From assembly GCF_905475465.1 (NCBI RefSeq), contig NC_062250.1, forward strand, positions 4,672,501 to 4,736,500: a stretch of 64,000 nucleotides of DNA, read 5' to 3'. Under the pieces are notes generated by a model that saw nothing but the letters and a program-made list of their open reading frames with translations, was not told where the DNA came from and searched no databases. Below, piece by piece: positions 12,386 through 23,316 of the stretch. The position numbers and the translations under genes are program-made. Position 1 is the stretch's first letter, and each line of letters opens with the position of its first letter. Origin of the DNA: Pieris napi. Its lineage: Eukaryota > Arthropoda > Insecta > Lepidoptera > Pieridae.

Positions 12386-12680
12386 GAGCAGCGTTGGCCT
12401 AGTGGCTTCGGCGTGCGTCTCTTATCCCTGGGGTCGTAGGTTCGATCCCCGGCTGTGACCCAATGAACTTTCTTTCTATGTGCGCATTTAACATTTGCTC
12501 GAACGGTGAAGGAAAACATCGTGAGGAAACCGGCATACGTTAAACCAAAAAAGTCGACGGCGTGCGTCAGGCACAGGAGGCTGATCATCTACTTGCCTAT
12601 TAGATTAACAAATGATCATGAAACAGATACAGAAATCTGAGGCCCAGACCTATAAAGGTTGTAACACCACTTATTTTTAA
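12386..12680 (+). mobile_element. SINE family A, nearly complete
   Basis: tRNA-like head with A-box TGGCCTAGTGG (12395-12405) and B-box GGTTCGATCCC (12439-12449), the internal RNA polymerase III promoter. The tRNA-unrelated body follows (ATGTGCGCATTTAACA, GGAAAACATCGTGAGGAAAC, GTCGACGGCGTGCGTCAGGC) to a GTTGTAACACCACT end. Not a working tRNA gene. Best reference copy here. Confidence 0.85.
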
Positions 12681-15429
12681 TTGCTAAGACGATGTCTACG
12701 TTATGGTGAAAATTGGAAATCGCACATAGGGAAAAATGATAAAGTAGTTCCAGTAGTGGTAACATTTTTCAAAGCTTGAAATTTACTGATCACCCGAAGA
12801 GAGGACTATCAGGAAAATCTTAAATGGATCGGCCATTTTTTATTAATATTTTTAAACGATTATTGGAGTATTTTGTACTCAGACAAAACCTACCCCTTGC
12901 GCTCTTTGAAATATAAGGATTTGACGTCGCTCTTAATTTGTAAAATAAATAGTCTAGCTTCCCTCAAGATTTTCGTCGACCGCTACACTAAGAACGCGTT
13001 GATATCTTTAATATGATCAGAAAATCAATGAATACCTTACTTATATCTTACTAGTATCGTATTTAAGTACTCTTATTTACCTTAATAATAATCAATAATA
13101 TTGAATTACGTTAAAGATAAAAATCATTTCAATTGAACCGTGTAACATTTTTATTTATATTCTAGTAAATACTTTCCACAAATAAACACGTTTAATTGAA
13201 AAGTAGTAAAGTTTAGAATGGCACTATTAGTATTTTGGTTGGCTTGAAGATCCTTTAAAACCTTTTTAGGCCCAATGTATGAAGTTAAATAATGCACTTA
13301 TAAAAGGTGCATTAATATAAATAAAATATATCAAACTCGTGCGATGGGCAGATGACAAAATCAAAAGTTTGCGTAACAATAAACGAAAGGTGTGTATTTA
13401 AATAGAATATTGTATCAAACGGATGCTTCACGGTCAAACGAATATGCGAAAGGATTTGCGCAAAAACTATTTTTGAACCCTTTACGCAACCCGAAACTTT
13501 CTTACATTTTCAAAATGGCACATGCTACTCCAGGTGCGATTACAAATACACATTGATAAGTTATGATTGATTTTGGTTTGAAAGTACCCTTAATATTATT
13601 GTAAGTTTAAAAGAATAATTATTCTTATACAGATGGCCTGCAGTACAGTGAGAGTATCCCTTTTTTATAAAAAACTAAATAAGTTTAATTGCCCTATTAT
13701 TACTAAGTACTGTTCAGTATTTTTTCAAATTGTGTTCACAATTAAGAGATATGATATTTCAGTTAAAACGATTAATTTCTTATGATTAATATTTTTGTAT
13801 GTTATTTATTTCTTATACACGCATGCTTAAAATATAACGTTACAATTTTTAGACACACCCAATTCTATTAGTACATAGAAATTATGAACTAGCAAAGAAA
13901 AAAATCAAAAGCCAACAGTAAAAATTAAAATTAAATCAGAACTTAAATGTCATTAAGAGCGTAATAAACAAAATTACGATAAGTAGGAAAATTGTTGTAT
14001 AATATATCAATATTTTCATTAATGTTTGTAATTACATGGTACGCTATAGCCTATCATAGGAGCATTAAACGTAGCAGATAAGCGAGCAGTAAGTACGTAT
14101 AAAATACTTATTACTAGTATTAAATGAATAAACCAAATCAATGAAGTCACATCGTAGGTTTAGGGTAACTCGAAACAGTCTAATAGAGCCTCGTACAAGC
14201 AATAGACCACGCTAATGTAGACGATTGCAAAGTTTTGTAAGAAAACCTTTTTGAACTGTTTCAATGGTATTTATTGTTTTAACGTTGTATTTTTAACTGG
14301 TTTTTAAATATTTATTCTTAAGTTATACATTTATTTGTAAAATCATTAAATAATGTGGTTTTTATAATAACTTTTATAGTAACTTAATTACATCAGAGCA
14401 GAGTATTTAGGTTAATATTTAGAACATAAATATGTAGTAATATATTAATGAATAAAAGTGTAATATGCGTAGCGCATGCTGTAAAGAAAAAAGTTTTTAT
14501 TTCATATTTTTACGTCCTAATAAATGAAAAAGTAATCCAATTAAATACAGGTATTTAAAAGTTATATTTACAGGTTTAATTAACTACTAGTTGTTACATT
14601 ACATAAATAACACCAAACAATGAGCGGTCAAAACATTTTTTATACTTGCTGACCATAAATATTAAGAAATACTGGATGACGAGTAGAAATATTTTAGTTC
14701 GAGACATTAACATTGGTGTTAACGATCGCTTCTCTATAAAACTTTTGTGTTCGGACATAAATCTCTAAACTGCAGTTAGAATAAGATATAAATAAAATAC
14801 CTTTTTATAGCACTGTTAATATAATATTCTAATACATTAAGGCTTCATAGATAAGATTCGTCTAGTTGTTATCTAAAGGGCTTAGAATTTATCTCTTGTG
14901 GTTAATGCCTTAATGTCATTTCTCTGTTTAGCAGGATAGAACTAATGCAATCTTGCAAAAAATCTTTAGACAGAATTAATTATTAGAATGCAATTTATAA
15001 GTAGTTTTGCGTATTAGCTTGTTTTTATCCTAGTTCTATTATGCTAATTTAAAATGTTTTTTTAATATTTGACGCTTTTTACAATACATGGAATTCAGTC
15101 CAGTTGTATTTGGGTTAATAAACCTAGAAACTTGTAACGAATACATTAGTAACATATATATTTGAATCTTTCATGTTCATAATACATAGGTTTTATAAAG
15201 TTATTAGCACTACTCCAGTAATATCATAATAATCGAGAGTTTTACTAGATTATTAGTTAAGTTTTAATTATAGTATAGATTAAGAATTAGTTATGATTTG
15301 TCTTAAAATTTACATTTACTGATTTCAAATCAAGGGCGTAGAACGTGCGAGAAGAATCGACAATGAATTCCCTGCACTTGTTTTAATCGCCAACTTTATT
15401 GTTTGGCATAGTTATTGCAAGGTAGAACA
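12681..15429. other. Intergenic, nothing recognised
   Basis: About 2.7 kb of AT-rich DNA. A faint GAACCCTTTACGCAAC word near 13475 recalls GAACCCTTTCGGCGAG near 24893; not enough to call. Confidence 0.4.
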
Positions 15430-15652
15430 GTATTGGTCTAGTGATTTTAGTATGGGACTCAAGGATGACCCTGAGGTAGTGGGTTCGTCTACAATTGGAC
15501 TTTGTCTATGTGCGCATTTAACAGTCGTTCGTACGGCGAAGGAAAACATTGTGAAGTAATGCATGCCTTAGACCCACAAAGTCGATAGCGTGTGTCAGGC
15601 ACAGAACAGATATAGGAATCTAAGGCTCAGACCTAAGAGAACTGCCACTAGT
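15430..15652 (+). mobile_element. SINE family A, diverged
   Basis: TTGGTCTAGTGATTTTAG (A-box), GTGGGTTCGTCTAC (B-box region), ATGTGCGCATTTAACA, GTGTCAGGCACAG and CTGCCACTAGT in the expected order. Confidence 0.75.
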
Positions 15653-15914
15653 ACTACTGATTGTAAGGATCTGTGACCATTACACCTTACATAATATGGA
15701 ATGAATTATGTTTTAATGAAACGAGTTAATTGTATGTATCATATTAATAAGTTATTATCAATTAGTACATGATTCATATTACAAATCAACGATGTATGAT
15801 ATTCATAAAAACTAAATCAGTCTAATTGCACTCTAAAACTCTCTATCGTCTCTTTCTGACTAATTGGATTCACGATGTCATGAAAAAAGACAGACAATTT
15901 ATTGTAAATCCTGA

Positions 15915-16690
15915 GTTACCTTCTCGATCTCGATAGGCTGAGCTCTGCAGCATATGCAGTAAAGAAAATCCGACAGTTTACTGATGAGGACACGGCTAAA
16001 ATTGTGTATCATAGCTACTTTCATAGCGTTATGTCGTACGGCATTTTATTGTGGGGTGCTGCTGCAGAGGTTCAATCCATATTTGTGCTGCAGAAGCGGG
16101 CTGTTCGGGGTATTTGTTGTGTTTCTCCGAGGGAGTCGGTACGGAATAAGTTTAAGGAATTAAATATTATGACACTATCTGGTCAATATATTCTTGAAGC
16201 CTTGTTGTATGTCCAAAAAAATATAAACGATTTTAAAACAAATGGTGACTTTCACCAGTATAATACGCGAAATAGAACTAATTTGAGTGTACGACCAACC
16301 AGGCTCCAAAAGATAAATCACTCCTTATATGGAAATTGTATTCGTTTTTACAACAAACTCCCAAGCGCAATTAGAGAATTATCACTAAATAAATTCAAAG
16401 TCCTCGTTAAACGAAAATTAATCAACAAAGCTTTTTATAAATTTGAGGACTACTTAAATGATCCTAATCCTTGGGATTGATTTGCTCCAGTTCAAACAAT
16501 TTGTATGACAATACTTGGCGATTAAAAAGAGTGGCGGAAAGTTTCTTGCCAGTTCTTCTTACCCGCTCTACGCCCTTGACTTGCGAACTGGTAGTAAATG
16601 TAAATTTACGATTAATTTAACTTGACTATTCAAAAGTGTACTTAGTTACCTACTTGAATAAAGATATTTTGAGTTTGAGTTTGAGTTTGA
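15915..16690 (+). mobile_element. 5'-truncated LINE (CR1/Jockey-like), copy 1
   Basis: Reverse-transcriptase C-terminal coding region, then a 3'UTR ending in a TTTGAG-type tandem tail (about 16668-16690), as in many non-LTR elements with short-repeat tails. The open reading starts before the first ATG, at about LDRLSSAAYAVKK (near 15930), so the element is 5'-truncated. A second copy lies at 55313-55765 and a degenerate 3' piece at 25312-25362. Confidence 0.8.
16004..16480 (+). pseudogene. LINE reverse transcriptase C-terminal region
   Basis: 158 codons with SYGILLWG, FVLQKRAVRGICCV, YNTRNRTNLSV and the tail FKVLVKRKLINKAFY, typical of the thumb and C-terminal region of Jockey/CR1-type reverse transcriptases. 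The catalytic YADD region is absent because of 5' truncation. It is intact to its stop, suggesting a fairly young insertion. Confidence 0.8.
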
Positions 16691-18344
16691 TCTTTGCTGA
16701 TATTTGGTGTTGATTTTTAGAAATCATAAAATTACATACCTACATTTTAAACAATCAAACTTTATCAGTAGATAAAATATTTAAAATAACGATTTCAAAG
16801 TGTTAAAATTTCGATAAAGTATACTCTATGCTTTTCTTAAGTGGCCGATAAGGTTAAAAGTTATTTTTTTAATTAACACATAAAGGTAAGATATCTTAAT
16901 CTCCATGGCGCCAATTCTTGAAAGAGCTTACCCTTTGATAACGTCTCGACATCTTTATCAAGTATAACCGGAGGGCATTCCTATAGAACGGGATATATGC
17001 AAAAAATTCATTGGTTCCCTTAATTAATGGTTTTGGAGATTTTAGTAGACCACCCTGGTTCATTCAAAATATGCTCAAGGCAAACCCCCTTGTTTATTCC
17101 CTATTTCATCTAAAAGTTGGTCAAGGTACTCACAAATTAAGACTAAAATAGAGGAAAGAATAGTCTAAATTGTGTATTATTTGAATAATTATAACAATTT
17201 AATTCATTTAAGAACGGGTTCAATTTCCGGCCAAATGTGTACAGTTTTCGGAAATCTAAAGTTTTTCAAAAATGACAGAAAACATTAGCTGTTAAATTTT
17301 GTATAGTATTTTCATTAAGTTTAAACTAAAATATCATTTTTACACAGTATATATACCGTAGTACAAAATGTTTTAGTTATTACAAATTCTATTCTTTATC
17401 TAATACACACTAGCGCACTGAAAATACAGTTAAAATATAGTAAATAAATCTTATACAACGTAATGTAAGCTTTTCAATACTGTTATTTGAATTTTATATT
17501 TTAAGTTAGCGGCATAATCCATGACATACGTGGGAATACGTTCCTACGGCTGCAGCCACTTGGGATATAAATCACTGTATAACAAGTGGAGATTTATACC
17601 ACTTGTTGTAATTATGTTCGAATGAATATTCTGTTCTTATTTTGAATAAATTTCAATGTTATTTAGGGTGTACTACATTATAACTAAGTGATGATGTAAG
17701 GGTTAGTATTTAATCATTACTAAAACATTGATCAATTACTTATAAAAAACTAAACAATTGCTTCTTCTTAGTGTTGTTAAAAAAGTCTTTTTACGTAGTA
17801 TTTTCCGTGAAGCCTGTTCAGGTTATATGTAAAATACTAAAATTTATTCCAAATGATATTTAGCCGTACAGTGTAAAAGTTAAACTTACGCGTTGCAAAT
17901 CATGTATGGACAGGTGACCAATGCTTGTGAGAAAAAGTTGTGGCCATATTTCACACAAACGATTCAGATATTAGACCAATTATAGAAAGGCAATAAGACG
18001 ATGTCTAAAACTTAGCCCCAAGCCAAAAGGGCCACTGTTTAGACCATATTTTTAATACATTATGAAAAATCGCTATCCATACGATCTTGTGATTTATGAT
18101 TCGAAGCGATCTAAGCCAGTTGTTAGTATGCAGATAAAACATGGATTTCGGCTTAATTAAATTAGTTACGATGTTATTTATAGATTATAAATACATTCTT
18201 ATAATAAGTATTGCTTTATTATCCATTTACATAAGTTCAAACTTTTTGCAAGTTGCAGGAAGTATTATGATTGGTAATTTTCTAGCAAATATTTTTACCA
18301 TCGAAATTATTAAAAATTAATTATTAACTTGACACTTGGTAGAT
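16691..18344. other. Intergenic, nothing recognised
   Basis: AT-rich with no supported feature. Confidence 0.4.
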
Positions 18345-18440
18345 AATACTGCTGATCCCAGAGCTAATGAACGAATAAGTATCAATACAGCGAAGAAATG
18401 TTGCCAGCATTAAAGGTACACTGCCATACTGACGACTTTT
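18345..18440 (+). repeat. Dispersed coding relic, copy 1 (DPRA..QRISIAIQ family)
   Basis: Aligns with 56446-56630 but has a deletion in the middle (GATCCCAGAGCTAATGAACG). Degenerate retroelement-like coding relic. Confidence 0.4.
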
Positions 18441-18526
18441 TAAATTTGTTTTAACTTTCTATCAATATTTAATTATTATTATAATATATTGAATAAGAAT
18501 ATAATTAATACTGTATATTTCTGTGT

Positions 18527-18815
18527 TAGAGCAGTGTTGGCTTCAGCGTGCGACTCTCATACCTGAGGTCGTAGGTTCGATCCCCGGTAGTGCACCAATG
18601 AACTTTCTTTCCATGTGCGCATTTAACATTTACTCGAACGGTGAATAAAAACATCGTGAGGAAACCGACATATCTTAAGCCCAAAAAGTCGACGGCGTGT
18701 GTCAGGCACTGGAGACTGATTGCCCATTAAATTTAAAAATGATCATGAAACAGATTCAGAAATCTGAGGCCAAGACCTAATGAGGTTGTAGCGCCACTGA
18801 TTTTTTTTTTGTGTG
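18527..18815 (+). mobile_element. SINE family A, A-box deleted
   Basis: Full-length body with B-box GGTTCGATCCC (18574-18584), but the CTAGTGG part of the A-box is missing (GTTGGCTTCAGCG), so polymerase III transcription is unlikely. Ends GTAGCGCCACTGA plus T-run. Confidence 0.85.
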
Positions 18816-19271
18816 TCAGAAATAAAAAATTAAACTAATTATTCGAAATAATTTGAGTCAGTAGGTATGTATTTGGTTGATCTATCTCTCAGCTTATTGG
18901 TGCATTTACCAGTCGCCTACGTATATATTATTAAACCCAAATTAGCAAGTAGGATTTCAAAAAAGGAAAACCAATTTCGTTACTTCGCAAAGCAGATGAC
19001 GTTGTGAACCGCCGTCGGCTGCCGCCCAGGAAGCGCGAGTCAACGCGAATAAGAAATAAATTCCCTGGCAAGCGTAACAAAGGTAAAGAAAAAGGAAGCG
19101 TTTTGCCCCCAGGCTGTAGCGTACTGAATATTCTCCTGTACTTTACAGAAATGTCGGGTGTAATAATAAATAAACAACGATTTGCTTTCTCATACTATTG
19201 CATAGTCTAAAGGAAAAGTGCCAAACGTTTCAGATATATTTTAAACACAGGTGAATCTATGACTATACGTA
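18816..19271. other. Intergenic, small GC-richer block
   Basis: 18985-19130 is GC-richer and gives a short basic open frame (RRRLPPRKRESTRIRNKF) that I cannot place; it may be noncoding. Confidence 0.3.
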
Positions 19272-19640
19272 GTTGGTCCCAAAGTTCTGTCATAAATGGA
19301 AATAATGATAAAAACAAAAGTACTTATTAGTTATTAATGAGTGATACATCAATTTATAGTACATTAATTAAGGAATAGAAATAGCATAAAATTATTCGAA
19401 ATGACCTCCCTTATTTTTAATACTGGCCCTTAAGCGCCGCGGCCAGTCGTCTATCGCAGCACGCACCATATTCATGTCGATTTCAATGACTGATTTATTT
19501 AAATATGACGTCAGACTCTCCAAATTTTTATGTGGTATAGCACAGACCTTCTTCTCTAAGACCTGCCAAATTTTATAGTCCAAAGGATTAAGGTCCGGAC
19601 TGGAGGAAGGCCACTCCACATGTCTAATTAAGGCTAGGTT
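19272..19640 (-). mobile_element. maT-like mariner transposon, 3' part
   Basis: On the - strand the element ends with a TIR-like TGACAGAACTTTGGGACCAA next to a TA near 19270. Its transposase C-terminus lies inside. The 5' side is replaced at about 19640 by another dispersed repeat, so the element is broken. Confidence 0.7.
19392..19640 (-). pseudogene. maT-like mariner transposase C-terminal fragment
   Basis: The frame carries HVEWPSSSPDLNPLDYKIWQ, where PDLNP holds the third catalytic Asp of Tc1/mariner transposases, and ends DDWPRRLRASIKNKGGHFE before TAA. That ending is typical of the maT (DD37D) group. The first two catalytic Asp residues and the DNA-binding domain are missing. The upstream codons of the open frame (to 19685) belong to the neighbouring repeat. 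Confidence 0.8.
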
Positions 19641-19725
19641 CTCAAAAGGCCGGCAACGTTCTGGCATTGAGAGTGTCCATATCACTTAACATCAGGTGAG
19701 CCTCCTGTCCGTTTGCCCACTGTTC
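19641..19725 (+). repeat. Dispersed repeat C, copy 2
   Basis: AAAAGGCCGGCAACGTTCTG to TCACTTAACATCAGGTGAGC. It breaks the maT-like element. Confidence 0.75.
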
Positions 19726-22080
19726 CAAACCTACGATCTCTGTGTTTTACGCTATATGACTTCACGAAGCCACGGAGGCTTAAATCATATGACAGCAGAC
19801 ATCAACTACAACTTAAACGCATTTTAGAACTTTTGTAAACAAAAAGCCGCAAAATTAAAAGTCTTTTAACAAGGTGGATTTTTTACACATCCCAATTAAC
19901 TAATATTGGTTAGTTATAAATCAGTTTGAAGGAGGCGATGTTCAGTGACTACGCCAAAGGTGGAAGCGATTTGTCTTACATCAACTGATAAAATCGATAC
20001 ACACTCTATCACGAATCTATTGGCTTTGGAGTGACCACAGACTTATAATGAATCCGCGTCTTAAATATCTTGTTTTCTTATTCAAATTTTATCCATGCTA
20101 TGCTTTCCAATGTTATATATATATATATATTATATATCTATGGGCATAGTCAGAATATGATAAATGCAATTGCAGTACTTTACATGTCAAGCAATTAAAT
20201 TATTAAGAAATCTTGAAGGCACTATTAAAATATGAAATACTTGATATATGAATGAATGTACTTATCATTGTCTGATCTGACATAATTATATACATCGGTA
20301 TGATCATATAATGTATATTTTGTTATGTTTACAGAAAAATATATTAATCATTTAAAATTACATCCCATTTTAATACAAACATTTCAAATCAATAAAAATG
20401 CACATGCAAATTGTAAATCCAAAAAAAAACAAACCATTCGCAAATTAAAATCAGAATTGGCCCTGTTCTTTCTCGAGTGTAATTGCTCACATAGAAGATT
20501 TATATATATATATATATATATATATAACTATTTGGTATTTTTTTACTAACAAGCAAGATCAAAAAGACAGCACACCTGAAGTTATGATTTTGTCTCTGGA
20601 TATTATGGTCATATACAATCAAATCAAATCGCGAAGTTGTTAAGATTGAGCAACTTTAACATATATTATGTTGTTACAACAATGAACATATCTTACCAGT
20701 GACATCAGAAAAATCATATTTAATGACTACGCACTTATTAAGTGATTTTTGGCCGTAAATAAATCTTATATATCTGAGTGTTTCTGGCTCTAAAGAGGAA
20801 TTATAAGCGGTGGTATTCTTCTGTATATACGATAAAGACGCTTTCTACCACGTTTTTTTACATATGTAGACAATGTACGCATACCTTGTATTAGTACAGA
20901 TAAAACAAGATAAGCTAAGCATCATTGTGAGGACAATACAAGGCAAGCACACGTTTTTATGTTCATTCATTCTATACGGAGGTGTTAAATTGTTTCCAAG
21001 ATTAAAATCAACGATACAATATAGACGTCTTGCTTTACTTTTTATAACTCTTTCTCTGTGAGACAGCTGTATTTACGTAGTGTTCAGTTGCATACGTAGC
21101 TTGGCGGTAGTCCTGGGTTCAATTTCTGGTGTAACGATAATGTTTGGTACTTCGGTACTTTCATTGAAAGTGACCAAAATTATCATATTTCTTACATTAC
21201 AGTCAAAGTTTTTCAACCTCAATTGGTTAATAGTTTCGTCAGATTTGAAGGAAGACAGTATAAAGACAACATATCGGCTATTAATTTTTAAATGACTAAT
21301 TACCATTGTTGCCAACTTAACAAATAAATATCAGGCATTAAAGAAAAACACGGGATCTTCATTAAATAATTAATCATATATAATTTACTGTTACTAAAAC
21401 CTGTAGTTATAAGGAAGTTGAAATTATACATTGCATCGTAATTCTTTTGGCTCCGTTGACATCCAATATGTTTTAAGCCGCTATGAATTCAGTCTGGGTG
21501 GTAAATGGTTTTTAATCTTAATTTTAGGTAGTACTTTAATAAGTCTTTGCTACATAGGAGTCCTGGGTTCCATTCTCGGTCAGTGTGGCACAGAAGACTG
21601 AGATAACCATTGAAATAACTAATAAATGTAACACTATTGTATGTGTTTTATTGTTTATCAATTTTAGTCCTCATAGAAAAACTTCACAAATAACATTATA
21701 GGTTCAAGTTAAACGATAGCCACAAAGGGCTAACAATTCTACGAGAATATATTAACTTAAAAAATGCTCACTCAATATATCTTAGTAAAGAGGAGAGTAC
21801 AACACATAAACACAAGTAAAAAATGTCTGATCTTCAATTAAATAATTAAATTCATGTATTCACGAATCCGAATTTCACCGTTAGTTGACGCCAGCGGGTA
21901 CAAAATAATGTAACCAAATGTACACCAGTATTTCAGCATAATTGTATTGTATCTTAATAACAACTTTAATGCCGAAATCTACAAGCAAAAACAGCTTCAC
22001 AACGGAAGCTCACAAATGAAACATTGTATGAAATATTAGGAAGTAGAGAAATAATATTTTCGTTTCCTGTTTGGTAAGTG
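19726..22080. other. Intergenic, microsatellites only
   Basis: Apart from the TA runs, only tRNA-B-box-like words (TCCTGGGTTCAATTTCTGG near 21111, TCCTGGGTTCCATTCTCGG near 21562), possibly a third, decayed SINE family. Confidence 0.3.
20116..20145. repeat. (TA)n microsatellite
   Basis: Run of TA dinucleotides with one interruption. A similar run lies at about 20500-20527. Confidence 0.8.
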
Positions 22081-22146
22081 AAATTTTATGTTTTTGCATC
22101 CGTGGGAGTAGCTACCTGAACCCCGCTGCGCAGTAATTTCTTATAA

Positions 22147-22261
22147 ATCGACATTGAGTGAGACATCCAGTATTTCCCCGCTGCGGGGGAGGGGGAAGGG
22201 GACGATAACAATGACACAATAGTGCACTGATCTAGATTAGTGACGCGCATTGTGTCGCCAA
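22147..22261. promoter_or_regulatory. Paired conserved noncoding block, copy 2
   Basis: Counterpart of 9296-9372, with the two blocks separated by 58 rather than 20 bases because of a GC-rich insert around 22176-22203. The surrounding 22080-22340 is less AT-rich than its flanks and not recognisably coding. Confidence 0.4.
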
Positions 22262-22591
22262 AGGGTTGAATGCTTTGTCCTCACAAACGATGCGGCTGTG
22301 CATAATGCGAATAACCCGCAAACATCTCGATATTCAATTCGCATGGATTCTATGAATTTCTAAAGAAAATAAATATAACTTTTGACAGCGGTCCATGAAT
22401 CGATATTATCTTTGTCATATTGAATTCGAAGTAATTCTGATATGTTTTTACCCGAGTATCAAAAGTTTAATAGGCTTTTTCAGTGCACATACAAATATAA
22501 TAATTCTAATTCATTTAGAATTTCACATATTTAACTCAGGTTACCCTTGACCAGGCAATTTGTACAGCATACAACACTGGAACAGTTTTAT

Positions 22592-23316
22592 TCTTTAATT
22601 TAATATATATTATATAAAATTGAATCGCAAAAACGGGTATGTTGCTAAGCACAAAACTCGAAGACGGCTGGACCAAATCGAATAACTATTTTATTTTTAC
22701 ACGCTTTATATTAGCTTCACCTGTATGTATGTATATATGTATGTATGTAACCGACTCCTTCGGACTCGATTTTGACCCACTTTAAACGGACAGATTTAAT
22801 ACAAACTTTGTACACTTATAAAGAATCAGCGACAATATAATAATTTCATAGGTTTATCTCGAAAAAACAATGAAATTTGTTTTAAGTCCACAAAGCAATA
22901 CGATTAAATTGAGACAACACGTATTGCTGCTTGGACTAAAAAGTGGAAAATAAATATAGTTTAAAAAAACTATAAACACGCTTTTAAAGCCCTTCAAACT
23001 AAAATGTGAAAAATAATTCCTAATTTAGGCTGAAAATGATAATGAACAAAAAATACTGGTTTTATTGCTTTAAAAGCGTGGTTTATAGTTTTTTTAAACT
23101 ATATTTATTTTGAAGATAAATTAAAAAAATAAATAAAACAAAAACAAATTTATAAAGTAAACATTACCAATTATTTATTTTTTAAAGTACTTAGGTTTTT
23201 ATTCCGGTAAAACGAACAGTCTCTTATTAAGTAGTTTAATGTTTCATATGCTACTAAAAAGGTAGGCTAAGTAAAACAACCTATTAAGGCGAAACGTAGT
23301 TCGCGGCGGCATCTAG
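22592..23316 (+). mobile_element. Helitron-like foldback element, copy 1
   Basis: 5' TC followed by TATATAAAATTGAATCGC and GACGGCTGGACC; 3' GCGAAACGTAGTTCGCGGCG, then GCATCTAG before T. The interior has a (TATG)n microsatellite (about 22722-22750), CGACTCCTTCGGACTCGATT, one stem-loop (AGTCC...AGCAATACG / CGTATTGCT...GGACT) and an inverted repeat around ATAGTTTAAAAAAACTAT (about 22935-23105). The ends are less certain than the interior, which recurs at 42862 and 56930. Confidence 0.5.

Noticed and set aside
12386..12680. tRNA gene
   Set aside because: A- and B-boxes are present, but the cloverleaf is not completed, a long non-tRNA body follows, and the unit is repeated many times: a SINE.
17205..17240. 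Third tRNA-SINE family (GGGTTCAATTTCCGGCC; also near 21111, 21562 and 39835)
   Set aside because: B-box-like words only, with no alignable body between them.
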